Shown piece after piece: positions 7,249 to 14,774 of a stretch of DNA of 54,255 bases. Source of the stretch: Acidimicrobiia bacterium. GTDB taxonomy: Bacteria > Actinomycetota > Acidimicrobiia > Spongiisociales > Spongiisociaceae. A program made the translations under genes and the position numbers. The stretch covers positions 10,250 through 64,504 of the forward strand of contig JAGWAN010000025.1 in assembly GCA_021296345.1 (NCBI GenBank), read 5' to 3'. Below the pieces are notes generated by a model, which was not told the DNA's origin, did not search any database, and worked only from the letters and a program-made list of their open reading frames with translations. Positions within the stretch are counted from its first letter, which is position 1. The number at the start of each line of letters is the position of its first letter.

Positions 7249-8066
7249 ATGTCGAACGTAGTAAGGGCTGCTCTCGTCCAGAGCGAGTGGACCGGCGACA
7301 AGGAATCGATGGTCGCCAAGAACATCGAGTACGCCCGCAAGGCCGCCGCCCAGGGCGCCCGGATCCTCTGCTTCCAGGAGATCTTCAGCGGTCCCTACTT
7401 CTGTACCGAGCAGCGCAACTAGCACTTCGACACCGCGGCACCAAGATGATCGATCTCGCCCGGGAGACCGGGATGGTGCTGGTCGTGCCCATCTTCGAGG
7501 TCGAGGACACCGGCCACTATTACAACACCGCAGCGGTCATCGACTCCGACGGCACCTTCCTGGGCAAGTACCGCAAGACCCACATCCCGCAGGTGGCGGG
7601 GTTCTGGGAGAAGTTCTACTTCCGTCCCGGCAACCTCGGGTTCCCCGTGTTCGACACCGCGGTGGGCCGGATAGGCGTGTACATCTGTTACGACCGCCAC
7701 TTCCCGGAAGGATGGCGGGAGTTGGGGCTGGCCGGCGCCAAGATCGTCTTCAACCCCTCCGCCACCACCCGTGGGCACTCCAAGTACCTGTGGGAACTGG
7801 AGCAGCCGGCGGCAGCCGTCGCCAACGAGTACTTCGTCGGCGCCATCAACCGGGTCGGGAGTGAGGACCTGGAGGACACCGACTACTACGGAAGCTCCTA
7901 CTTCGCATCGCCCCGCGGCGAGATCATCGGCGGCACGGGCTCCGACACCGCGGACGACGTGGTCGTCCGCGACCTGGACCTCGACCTGATCGAGGAGGTG
8001 CGCCATCACTGGGCCTTCTACCGGGACCGCCGCCCGGAGACATACGACCAGATCTCGTCTCCTTGA
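7249..8066 (+). pseudogene. broken beta-ureidopropionase-type carbon-nitrogen hydrolase
   Basis: The 5' part starts at ATG 7249 behind AAGGGAGG and encodes about 57 residues, including CFQEIFSGPYFCTEQ with the catalytic Glu, then hits an in-frame TAG at 7420-7422. The rest is in another frame from about 7440: MIDLARETGMVLVVPIFE, YRKTHIP (Lys), GFWEKFYFRPGNLG, GVYICYDRHFPE (Cys) and FYRDRRPETYD. All three catalytic residues survive but on two frames. Compared with the family, about eight residues (usually an EPxPxGPT-type segment) are missing at the junction, so a small non-triplet deletion plus a stop has occurred. The family hydrolyses N-carbamoyl-beta-alanine in pyrimidine breakdown. Programmed decoding seems unlikely with two lesions; assembly error is possible. 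Confidence 0.82.
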
Positions 8067-9850
8067 TCCGGGCGGTCCGGTCCTTGTCACCGTCCCCCGA
8101 CATCCCCGGCAGAAGGCGCCTCTCCGGTCGGACGTCGTGGCTGATCGCCGTGGTCACGGTGGTTGCCGCGCTGGTCGGCGTCCCGCCGGCGTTCGGGGAC
8201 GGAGGAGTGCAGTATCCGGGCCCGAGCGGGACGTTCACGGACGACGACGGCAGCATCCACGAGGAGAACATCGAGGCCATAGTCGTTGCCGGAATCACGA
8301 AGGGCTGCGGCAAGAACCTCTACTGCCCGGGTGACGAGATCACCCGCGCCCAGGTCGCCTCATTCCTCGACCGGGCGCTACAACTGCCGGCCACCGGGAC
8401 GGACTTCTTCTCGGACGACGACGGCAGCATTCACGAGGCTGCCATCAACCGCATCGCCGCGGCCGGCATCACCCAGGGTTGCGACACCGATCTGTACTGC
8501 CCTGCCGAGAAGCTCAACAGGGGCCAGATGGCGGCGCTGCTTGCCCGCGCACTCCCCGGCCTCTCACCAGCGACGAAGGACTACTTCACCGATGATGACG
8601 GCAGCACCCACGAGGCGAACATCAACGTGCTGGCCGAGAACGGCATCACCGAGGGTTGCGACACCGGCCTTTACTGCCCCAAGAAACGGGTCCGCAGGTC
8701 TGCCATGGCATCCTTCCTCGCCCGTGCGCTCGACCTGGCGCCGGACCGGCCTCCGGCCGTGTCTCCGTGGCGTCTGGAACTGGTGCTGGGTCGCATCCAG
8801 GGCGGCACCACCGACCTCCAGGCGCCGGCCGGTGACGACAGGTTGTTCCTGGTCACCAAGGATGGGCTCATCCGCATCATCAGCGACGGCGCCTTCCTGC
8901 CCGAACCGTTCCTCGACCTCAGCGAGACCGTGCTTGACGGGGGACCCGAAGAGGGCTTGCTGGGTCTGGCCTTCCACCCGGATTTCGACACCAATCGTAA
9001 GTTCTACGTCTTCTACACGGACGCCAACGGGCCGGATGGGCACAGCCGGGTATACGAGTACCTGGCCGACGCCGCCGACCCGGACCGGGCAGATCCCTCC
9101 ACAGCACGCCACATCATCACGTTCGAGCAGAGGCCCACCTCCGCCACGCATAAGGGGGGCCAGCTGCAGTTCGGAGACGACGGACTTCTTTACATCGCGG
9201 TAGGAGATGGTGGCGGATCCCGGGATCCGTTCGAGCACGGCGAGAACCCGCAGACCGAGCTGGGAACCATCGTGAGAATCGATGTGGACGTCGATCCCGG
9301 CGCGGATCCTGCCTACGGGATCCCGCCCGGCAATCCCTTCGCGGATGGTCGGGAGGGGTTGCCGGAGGTCTGGGCGTACGGGCTGCGGAATCCCTGGCGG
9401 TTCAGTTTCGACGGCGAGCACATTTACATTGGCGACGTAGGCCACTTGGCTGCGGAGGAGGTGAACGTAGCCGACGCCTCCCTCGCCGGGATCAACTACG
9501 GGTGGGACACCATGGAAGGGACAGCCTGCTACGAGCCTCCCGTGGACTGCGATAGGGACCAGCTCTTCATCCCCCAGATCGCATACTCCCATGACGTGGG
9601 CGTAGCCGTCATCGGCGGATACGTCTACCGGGGAACCGCGATCCCGGAGATGGTCGGGCGTTACTTCTACGCGGACTTCGTCGGCGGGTGGATACGGACC
9701 TTCCTGTATGAGGACGGTCGGGTGACCGAACACTACGATTGGTCCCGTAGCGTGGAGCTATCCAGGTTCGTCTGGTCGTTCGGCGTCGACGGGCACGGCG
9801 AGATGTACGTGCTGGCCCGCTACGACGTGTGGAAGGTCGTCCCGAACTAG
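8063..9850 (+). CDS. exported SLH-like / PQQ-dependent sugar dehydrogenase-like beta-propeller protein
   Basis: A 595-residue exported protein. A membrane-spanning signal segment lies at about residues 24-45. Three acidic S-layer-homology-like repeats of about 60 residues follow (FTDDDGSIHEENI..., FSDDDGSIHEAAI..., FTDDDGSTHEANI...), each with a GITxGCxxxLYCP core. The C-terminal 360 residues form a glucose/sorbosone dehydrogenase-like six-bladed propeller: GLLGLAFHPDF, HKGGQLQFGDDGLLYIAVGDGGG, YGLRNPWRFSFD, GINYGWD and GGYVYRG. The first repeats probably anchor it to the cell wall. Family members are soluble PQQ quinoproteins or binding-only HHIP-like proteins; activity is not provable here. 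The TTG start overlaps the TGA of the broken upstream gene, and the exact start is uncertain. Confidence 0.85.
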   Translation: MIRAVRSLSPSPDIPGRRRLSGRTSWLIAVVTVVAALVGVPPAFGDGGVQYPGPSGTFTDDDGSIHEENIEAIVVAGITKGCGKNLYCPGDEITRAQVASFLDRALQLPATGTDFFSDDDGSIHEAAINRIAAAGITQGCDTDLYCPAEKLNRGQMAALLARALPGLSPATKDYFTDDDGSTHEANINVLAENGITEGCDTGLYCPKKRVRRSAMASFLARALDLAPDRPPAVSPWRLELVLGRIQGGTTDLQAPAGDDRLFLVTKDGLIRIISDGAFLPEPFLDLSETVLDGGPEEGLLGLAFHPDFDTNRKFYVFYTDANGPDGHSRVYEYLADAADPDRADPSTARHIITFEQRPTSATHKGGQLQFGDDGLLYIAVGDGGGSRDPFEHGENPQTELGTIVRIDVDVDPGADPAYGIPPGNPFADGREGLPEVWAYGLRNPWRFSFDGEHIYIGDVGHLAAEEVNVADASLAGINYGWDTMEGTACYEPPVDCDRDQLFIPQIAYSHDVGVAVIGGYVYRGTAIPEMVGRYFYADFVGGWIRTFLYEDGRVTEHYDWSRSVELSRFVWSFGVDGHGEMYVLARYDVWKVVPN

Positions 9851-9891
9851 GTGATTAGTTTCTAGTCCGTCGTTGGTAGTTGCTAGGTGTA

Positions 9892-9941
9892 CTGGTGTGT
9901 CTGCGAGCCAACTCGGTATTCCACAGACAGACCGCTGGTCT
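9892..9941. repeat. intergenic palindromic repeat, copy A
   Basis: It contains a plus-orientation unit, TGGTGTGTCTGCG (9893-9905), and an opposed unit, CCACAGACAGACC (9921-9933), followed by GCTGGTCT. The 14-mer CAGACCGCTGGTCT at 9928-9941 is identical to one at 39728-39741. It lies between two convergent genes and touches the stop codon of the DUF4242 gene. See also the copies at 39722-39797, 39903-39918 and 52143-52158. Confidence 0.6.
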
Positions 9942-10224
9942 AGCCCTTCTCGGTGGTCGGGTCGATGATCTTGCCGACCTCCGTGACCACCGTCGCCGGA
10001 AACCCGCTGCGCTCGGCGTGCTCGTCGATCAGCTCCGGGCTGTCGCAGACGTAGACGCAGAAGGTCTTCTCACCGGCAACGTAGCTGTGCTCCCACTGGA
10101 TGTGCTTGCCCTCGGACTGCATCGCTCGCAGGACCGAGTTGGACTGTCCGGCTGCGGCGCGCAACTGCTCGCGCTCGGCAGATCCGATGTCAGGAATATC
10201 CCGTTCGATGACGAAGCGTCGCAT
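9940..10224 (-). CDS. DUF4242 domain-containing protein
   Basis: A 94-residue single-domain protein of the DUF4242 family (ferredoxin-like fold; a Streptomyces member, SCO4226, was described as nickel-binding). Typical stretches are FVIERDIPDIG at the N-terminus, QWEHSYVAGEKTFCVYVC in the centre and the end GFPATVVTEVGKIIDPTT. GGGAGG lies a few bases before the ATG, fixing the start at 10224. It is monocistronic, convergent with the SLH/PQQ gene upstream in the window and 49 bp from the cytochrome gene's end. The function is unknown; a small stress or metal-binding role is the usual guess for this family. Confidence 0.9.
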   Translation of the reverse strand: MRRFVIERDIPDIGSAEREQLRAAAGQSNSVLRAMQSEGKHIQWEHSYVAGEKTFCVYVCDSPELIDEHAERSGFPATVVTEVGKIIDPTTEKG

Positions 10225-10273
10225 AGTCCTCCCTGGTGTTCCTCACCCCGACTCTAGCCCTGATTGCTCGGGT

Positions 10274-10999
10274 CTAGCCCTCCTGGAGGGACTTGACATA
10301 GCGAGCCACGGCTTCGATCTCGGCCGCCGTGAGTATCTCGCCCCAGGGGGGCATCAGATTTCCTCGTCCGTTGACGATGACCGACGTTATCTCAGCCAGC
10401 GCGAGGCTCGACCGCTGGAGGTCGGCGCCGGTACCGCCTTCCCCTGAGTCGTTGTGGCACACGACGCAGTTGAGCACGTACACAGCGGAGCCATCGACGG
10501 CCGGTTGGGTGGTGGTCGGCGCCGCAGTCGTGGTGGGCGCTCGCGTAGTCGTGGTGGTAGGCGGCTCCGTGGTGGTGGTTGTCGACTCCACAGTTACGGG
10601 TGGCGTCTCCGTCGTGGTGGTCCCGCCTCCGTCCACTGCGGGCGGCGCCGTTGTGGTCGATGGCGCGGTGCCACCGGTGGTCGTGTCCTCGGTGGTAGTG
10701 GTGGCGGTGGGTGCCTGCGTGGTCGTAGCCGCCGACGACGATTCGGTCTTCGGCGGCGCCGAGCTAGACCCGGTCTCCGACGTGGTGGCCGGTTGCGTCC
10801 CGAGCGTGGTTTCCTGGGCAGGAGTGGTGATCACGCGGGTAGTCGTCGTGGTTGCTCCGGTAGTCGGGCTTACCGCGGCCGCCGTCGGCGGAGGAGCCGA
10901 CGGTCCCGCGCTGCAGCCGCCGGAGGCGGCCAGGACGAGGATGAGCAACGCCGTCGCTGACCGTCGCCCGAAGCGTGAGCTCGCGGACTCCGCCTTCAT
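10274..10999 (-). CDS. c-type cytochrome lipoprotein with Thr-rich linker
   Basis: A 241-residue exported protein. The signal sequence ends in the lipobox LAASGGC, so Cys29 would be lipidated. Residues of about 35-165 form a low-complexity Thr/Ser/Pro linker that spans the cell wall, and the last 75 residues are a small class I cytochrome c. The haem-binding CVVCH is at Cys178-His182 and the distal ligand Met216 lies in NLMPPWG. The start at 10999 is chosen because ATG overlaps the upstream TGA (ATGA), GGAGGAG lies upstream and it gives a correct lipoprotein signal. It is the last gene of a run with ychF, DUF368 and the RCC1-deacetylase. Likely role: electron transfer outside the membrane; its redox partner is unknown. 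Confidence 0.88.
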   Translation of the reverse strand: MKAESASSRFGRRSATALLILVLAASGGCSAGPSAPPPTAAAVSPTTGATTTTTRVITTPAQETTLGTQPATTSETGSSSAPPKTESSSAATTTQAPTATTTTEDTTTGGTAPSTTTAPPAVDGGGTTTTETPPVTVESTTTTTEPPTTTTTRAPTTTAAPTTTQPAVDGSAVYVLNCVVCHNDSGEGGTGADLQRSSLALAEITSVIVNGRGNLMPPWGEILTAAEIEAVARYVKSLQEG

Positions 11000-12648
11000 C
11001 GGAGGTCTCCTCCCGTCCGGGACGCGGGGGTACTTAGCCGGGTGGAACCGGGGTGGAGCGTTGGCTCGGGGGCCGGGCATACGGGTTCGTACCGTATCCC
11101 CCGTCCGGAGAGCCGATCAAGGACGATTTCGACGGCCTGGACCGTCTCGGCATTCGGGTGCATCAGGACTATGGACCCGTCCTTGATTCCTTCCATCAGC
11201 CGGCCGGCCACGGTGGGAGCCTCCAGCCCGGCCCAGGCATTGGCGCTTGCCGTCCAGAGCACCACTCTCAGTCCGTGGGCCGCAGCCCACTCCTCGGTGA
11301 ACTCGTTGGTGGAACCGAAGGGAGGACGCATGCACGGCGTGGCGTGATCACCGAGAAGTTCCTGCGTCCGCCCTATCGTCTCGTCGAACTCCTCCCGGGA
11401 AAGGGTTGCCAGATCTTCGTGATTCCAGGTGTGGTTCGCCAGCGAGTGTCCCTCCGAAACGATCCGCCGGATCACCTCGGGATAACGTTCCGCCCGTGCG
11501 CCGATGACGAAGAAGGTGGCTCGGACTCCGTAACGACCCAGGACATCCAGGAGAAGCGGGGTGTACACGGGGTGCGGGCCGTCGTCGAACGTCAGGTATA
11601 CGACCGGGCCGGATCTATCGACCCGCGCGGAAGGGACGCTTGCCGGCGTGTTGTCCAATCCCCAGCAACTGACGGTCCGATCCACCCTGATCCCGCAAGA
11701 GAACCTGTGCCCGGCCGTTACTGCCAAGAAAACGCCTGCCGGAGCGTCAGTCTGGCCATAAAGATCAGAACCCCAGCAAACAACCGACCCATCAACCCTC
11801 ACCCCACACGAATGAAGCAAACCGGCCGAAATCGAAGCAAACATCCCCTCCGGCGCGCTCGCCTGGCCGTAGTAGTTCCTTCCCCAGCAGGCGGCTGTCC
11901 TGTCATCCTTGATCCCGCACGAGAACCTGTAGCCGGCGCTTACGGCAAGAAACGGCTCCGGCGGAGGTTCCAACCAGCGGCCTCTGTTCCCCCAGCAGAT
12001 GGTGCTCCTGTCGGTCTTGACCGCGCACGTATGCTCCCATCCGGCGGAGACAGATACGAAACTGCCCTCCGGAGGCGACGCCTGACCCGAACCATCACTC
12101 CCCCAACAGACGAGACTCCCCTCAGTCCCTACCCCGCACGAATGCCCCCAACCAGCAGAAACCGACACGAAATCACCCGCCGGAGCCTCCACCTGACCGT
12201 ACGAATCACTCCCCCAGCAGACGACCGAGCCACCCATCTCCACCCCACAAGTGTGGGAGAAGCCGGCGGCTATCGCTCGGAAGGCGCCGCTCGGAGCATC
12301 AAGTTTGCGATGATGGTCATCTCCCCAGCAGACGACCGAGCCGTCCGATCCGATACCGCACGTGTGCAGGGAGCCGGACGAAACGCTCTTCCACTGCTCT
12401 GGCTCAGCTTCAATGAGAACATCTTGTGATGTACGTAGCTCTTCAGCAGTGACGCCGGGGGAAGCCTCCTGGTTCCCTTGCCCGGCAGCGCTCGTATCGG
12501 ACTCCGGCAATTGATGAGCATGGGTGATCTGGTTGAAGGACAGTATGAAGAGCAGAGGTATTCCCACCAGCATGGCCAGCAAAGGTAAGGAAGGTGATTG
12601 TTGAGATGCCCCGCAGTCCGAACCGACTTGCATTATCCAGGCTCCCAA
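10996..12648 (-). CDS. RCC1-repeat beta-propeller fused to a polysaccharide deacetylase (NodB) domain
   Basis: A 550-residue protein with an N-terminal membrane segment (about residues 22-40), then seven RCC1-like repeats of about 37 residues (pattern F-x-SVSAG-x-x-HTCG-x-x-x-x-GSVVCWG), enough for one seven-bladed propeller at about residues 82-340. A NodB deacetylase domain follows at about 345-530. Its motif 1 is TFDDGP (about 351), the metal-binding His pair is in NHTWNH, and motif 3 is RPPFGS. Motif 4, normally ending in DW, reads WTASANAW, and motif 5 is VLMHPN, so catalysis is probable but not assured. The fold removes acetyl groups from cell-wall or surface glycans; the propeller may bind glycan or partners. 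It lies 33 bp after DUF368 and overlaps the cytochrome gene by 4 bp. Confidence 0.88.
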   Translation of the reverse strand: MGAWIMQVGSDCGASQQSPSLPLLAMLVGIPLLFILSFNQITHAHQLPESDTSAAGQGNQEASPGVTAEELRTSQDVLIEAEPEQWKSVSSGSLHTCGIGSDGSVVCWGDDHHRKLDAPSGAFRAIAAGFSHTCGVEMGGSVVCWGSDSYGQVEAPAGDFVSVSAGWGHSCGVGTEGSLVCWGSDGSGQASPPEGSFVSVSAGWEHTCAVKTDRSTICWGNRGRWLEPPPEPFLAVSAGYRFSCGIKDDRTAACWGRNYYGQASAPEGMFASISAGLLHSCGVRVDGSVVCWGSDLYGQTDAPAGVFLAVTAGHRFSCGIRVDRTVSCWGLDNTPASVPSARVDRSGPVVYLTFDDGPHPVYTPLLLDVLGRYGVRATFFVIGARAERYPEVIRRIVSEGHSLANHTWNHEDLATLSREEFDETIGRTQELLGDHATPCMRPPFGSTNEFTEEWAAAHGLRVVLWTASANAWAGLEAPTVAGRLMEGIKDGSIVLMHPNAETVQAVEIVLDRLSGRGIRYEPVCPAPEPTLHPGSTRLSTPASRTGGDLR

Positions 12649-12681
12649 CCGGAATCCAGTACTTCGATGGACACCTGGCGG

Positions 12682-13620
12682 TCAGGCGCGGCGCCGGACC
12701 CAGGCACTGAAACCCACAACCACGAAGGCAGCCGCGGCAGCCAATCCTACCGGCACGGCAAAGTCCGGACCAGGCGCTCCGAGGGCGGTGGCGCCGCTCC
12801 CGGTTTCGTCTCCGAGTCCGGCAGGCCAGGGCCAGAGGATGCGGAACGAGCCGAGCATCAGGCCGATCATGACGGCCACCACCCGATCGTGGTGACGATC
12901 CATTGACCGGTGGAGGAAACGGGCGAATAGGCCCAGCCCGACGGCCGCTCCGATGGCGAAGCCGACCAGCTGGACGAGGCGAGCGTCGTTGATGGTCGCC
13001 AGCACGTGCTGGTACATGCCTATCGCCAACAACATGAACGATCCACTCACGCCAGGCAGGATGAACGCGCAGATGGCCAGGGCGCCGGCGCCCACGAAGA
13101 CATACCAGCCCGGGTCGGTGATGACTGACGATCGCAACCCGAACAGGATGAACGATCCGATGCCGACCAGCCCCGCCACCGCGCCGTGAAGAGCACCGGG
13201 CTCGCGGATGATCCGCCACGCCACCCAGACCGACCCGGCGATCAGACCGAAGAAGACGGCGGCTGTCCGGACGGGATGGTCCGCCAGCAGGTCCTCCACC
13301 ACCCGGGCCAGCGAGAGCACCGCGAGAGCCGCTCCCGCCACGACCGGGGTCAGGAACCACCGGTCGACCCGCCCGGCGGCCCGTAGGGCGCCCCTGAAGT
13401 CGCCCTTGAATACCCTTCCCGCTGATCGGGCGCCGGCATCGACGGCGGACACCAGGCGTGGGTAGATGCCGGAGACCAGCGCCACCGTCCCCCCCGAGAC
13501 TCCGGGGACCAGATCAGCCGACCCGATCGCGAAACCCCTGAGGGCCAGCAGCAACAGGCTGGCAGCGGACGGGCGGACGGGACGGCTCACGGACGCCGGT
13601 CCGGCATGATGGCAAGCCAC
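12682..13620 (-). CDS. DUF368 family membrane protein (PopT-type undecaprenyl-phosphate translocase candidate)
   Basis: A 312-residue polytopic membrane protein with about eight to nine hydrophobic segments. The DUF368 signature occurs twice as an internal repeat: GFAIGSADLVPGVSGGTVAL near residue 30 and CAFILPGVSGSFMLLAIG near 190. DUF368 proteins (PopT) have been reported to recycle undecaprenyl phosphate across the membrane for envelope synthesis. The next gene encodes a putative glycan deacetylase, which fits an envelope role. The GTG at 13620 has a weak GAGG 8 nt upstream; a GTG at 13590 is also possible. It lies 10 bp after ychF. Confidence 0.87.
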   Translation of the reverse strand: MACHHAGPASVSRPVRPSAASLLLLALRGFAIGSADLVPGVSGGTVALVSGIYPRLVSAVDAGARSAGRVFKGDFRGALRAAGRVDRWFLTPVVAGAALAVLSLARVVEDLLADHPVRTAAVFFGLIAGSVWVAWRIIREPGALHGAVAGLVGIGSFILFGLRSSVITDPGWYVFVGAGALAICAFILPGVSGSFMLLAIGMYQHVLATINDARLVQLVGFAIGAAVGLGLFARFLHRSMDRHHDRVVAVMIGLMLGSFRILWPWPAGLGDETGSGATALGAPGPDFAVPVGLAAAAAFVVVGFSAWVRRRA

Positions 13621-13630
13621 GGGACCGGCC

Positions 13631-14692
13631 TCATACCGAGAATCGCACCATCATCACGTCCCCGTCCCGGACCTCGTAGTCCCTGCCTTCGACCCGCACG
13701 GCGCCGTCCGATCTGGCGTTCGCCCAACCACCCAGCCTGATCACCTCCTGGATCGGGGCCACCTCGGCCCGGATGAAGCCTCGCTCCATGTCCGAGTGGA
13801 TCCGGCCGGCCGCCTCCCGTGCCCCGGTCCCGGCGGGAACCGTCCATGCCCTGGCGTCTCTACGGTTGACCGTGTAGAAGGTGACCAGCCCGAGTGCCTC
13901 GTAGACGGTCCGCACCACCCTGGCAGGCGCGCCCTCCCCCAGGCCGAGCCCCTCGTAGACCTCAGCCCGCTCCGATGCCTCCAGGCCGGCGACCTCCTCC
14001 TCGATAAGCGCCGACACCGCCAGCACCGGATCCGTGGTGGGTACGGCCTCGCGAACCTGTCCGACCACTTTGTCGTTCCCGCCATCGTCCTCGGCGACGT
14101 TGGCCACCCACACGCAGGGCAGCAGGCTGAGCGGGGCCATGTCGCGAAAGGCCCGGGTCTCGATATCCGACCAGGTCAACTGCCGGAGCGGGATCCCCTC
14201 CCCCAACCGCTCGGCCGCCCTGGCAACCGCCTCGGCGACCGGGCGCAGGTGCGGGTCGGCGGCGGCTTCCTTGGTGAGGCGCTCGTTGCGACGCTCGAAC
14301 ATCTCGAAGTCCGACAAGGCCACTTCCACCAGCAGGTCGTCGGCCTGGCCGACCGGATCGGTTCCGTGCTCACCGACCGGCACCGCCTCCGAGTCGTGAG
14401 CCCTGAGCACCGCCAGGAGCAGGTCCGGCTCCCGTCCGGCGCCGAGGCCCCTTAAAGAACCGGACCGGACCGCAGGGAGGTCGACCAGGTCCAGACCGGC
14501 ATGGGTGACCTTGCGGGACTTCTCCAGAGCCGCCAGCCGGTCGAGGACCCGGTCCGGCACCTTCGCCGTACCGATCTTCGGCTGGGTGGTGGTGTAGGGG
14601 TGGGGCGCGGTGAACGCCTCCAAACCGGTCAGCGCGTTGAACAGCGTGGTCTTGCCGACGTTGGGAAAGCCGAGGAGGCCGGCGCTTGTCAT
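13631..14692 (-). CDS. ychF: YchF/Obg-like P-loop ATPase, divergent
   Basis: A 353-residue homologue of YchF, the translation-associated Obg-family ATPase (usually about 363 residues). The P-loop is GFPNVGKTT (residues 8-16), FTAPHPYTTTQPKIG matches the switch I region, NVAED stands in for the altered G4 motif (NxxE) that gives ATP preference, and the C-terminal TGS domain ends in RDYEVRDGDVMMVRF. The normally invariant DIAG of G3 reads DLPA, and the following GEGLGNxFL is degenerate. This may therefore be a paralogue with changed nucleotide handling. The start was placed at 14692 because the family begins there; upstream codons overlap the divergent gpsA promoter. No clear Shine-Dalgarno is present. 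Confidence 0.82.
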   Translation of the reverse strand: MTSAGLLGFPNVGKTTLFNALTGLEAFTAPHPYTTTQPKIGTAKVPDRVLDRLAALEKSRKVTHAGLDLVDLPAVRSGSLRGLGAGREPDLLLAVLRAHDSEAVPVGEHGTDPVGQADDLLVEVALSDFEMFERRNERLTKEAAADPHLRPVAEAVARAAERLGEGIPLRQLTWSDIETRAFRDMAPLSLLPCVWVANVAEDDGGNDKVVGQVREAVPTTDPVLAVSALIEEEVAGLEASERAEVYEGLGLGEGAPARVVRTVYEALGLVTFYTVNRRDARAWTVPAGTGAREAAGRIHSDMERGFIRAEVAPIQEVIRLGGWANARSDGAVRVEGRDYEVRDGDVMMVRFSV

Positions 14693-14761
14693 GAACCGCT
14701 GAGGGTACCTACAAAACGCTCGGGGTCGGACGGGATGGCACCGCCGGGTTGGAGAACCATC

Positions 14762-14767
14762 TACGCT
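14762..14767 (+). promoter_or_regulatory. -10-like TACGCT before gpsA (leaderless)
   Basis: TACGCT fits the actinobacterial TANNNT and lies 7 nt before the ATG of gpsA, so transcription would begin at or next to the start codon. No Shine-Dalgarno is present before this gene, which agrees. Confidence 0.35.
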
Positions 14768-14774
14768 TGCCGTC

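Noticed and set aside
10329-11186. Val-rich plus-strand frame opposite the cytochrome lipoprotein
   Set aside because: It is the complement of the Thr-rich linker codons (ACC/ACG read as GGT/CGT and GTG/GTC) and not an independent gene.
11650-12390. Repeated nucleotide blocks (CCCCAGCAGACGACC-like) resembling a direct-repeat array
   Set aside because: These are codons of the conserved VVCWG segments of the RCC1 repeats, with unequal spacers inside an open frame. Not CRISPR.
11053-12429. 458-codon plus-strand frame opposite the RCC1-deacetylase
   Set aside because: Antisense shadow; its internal periodicity mirrors the RCC1 repeats.
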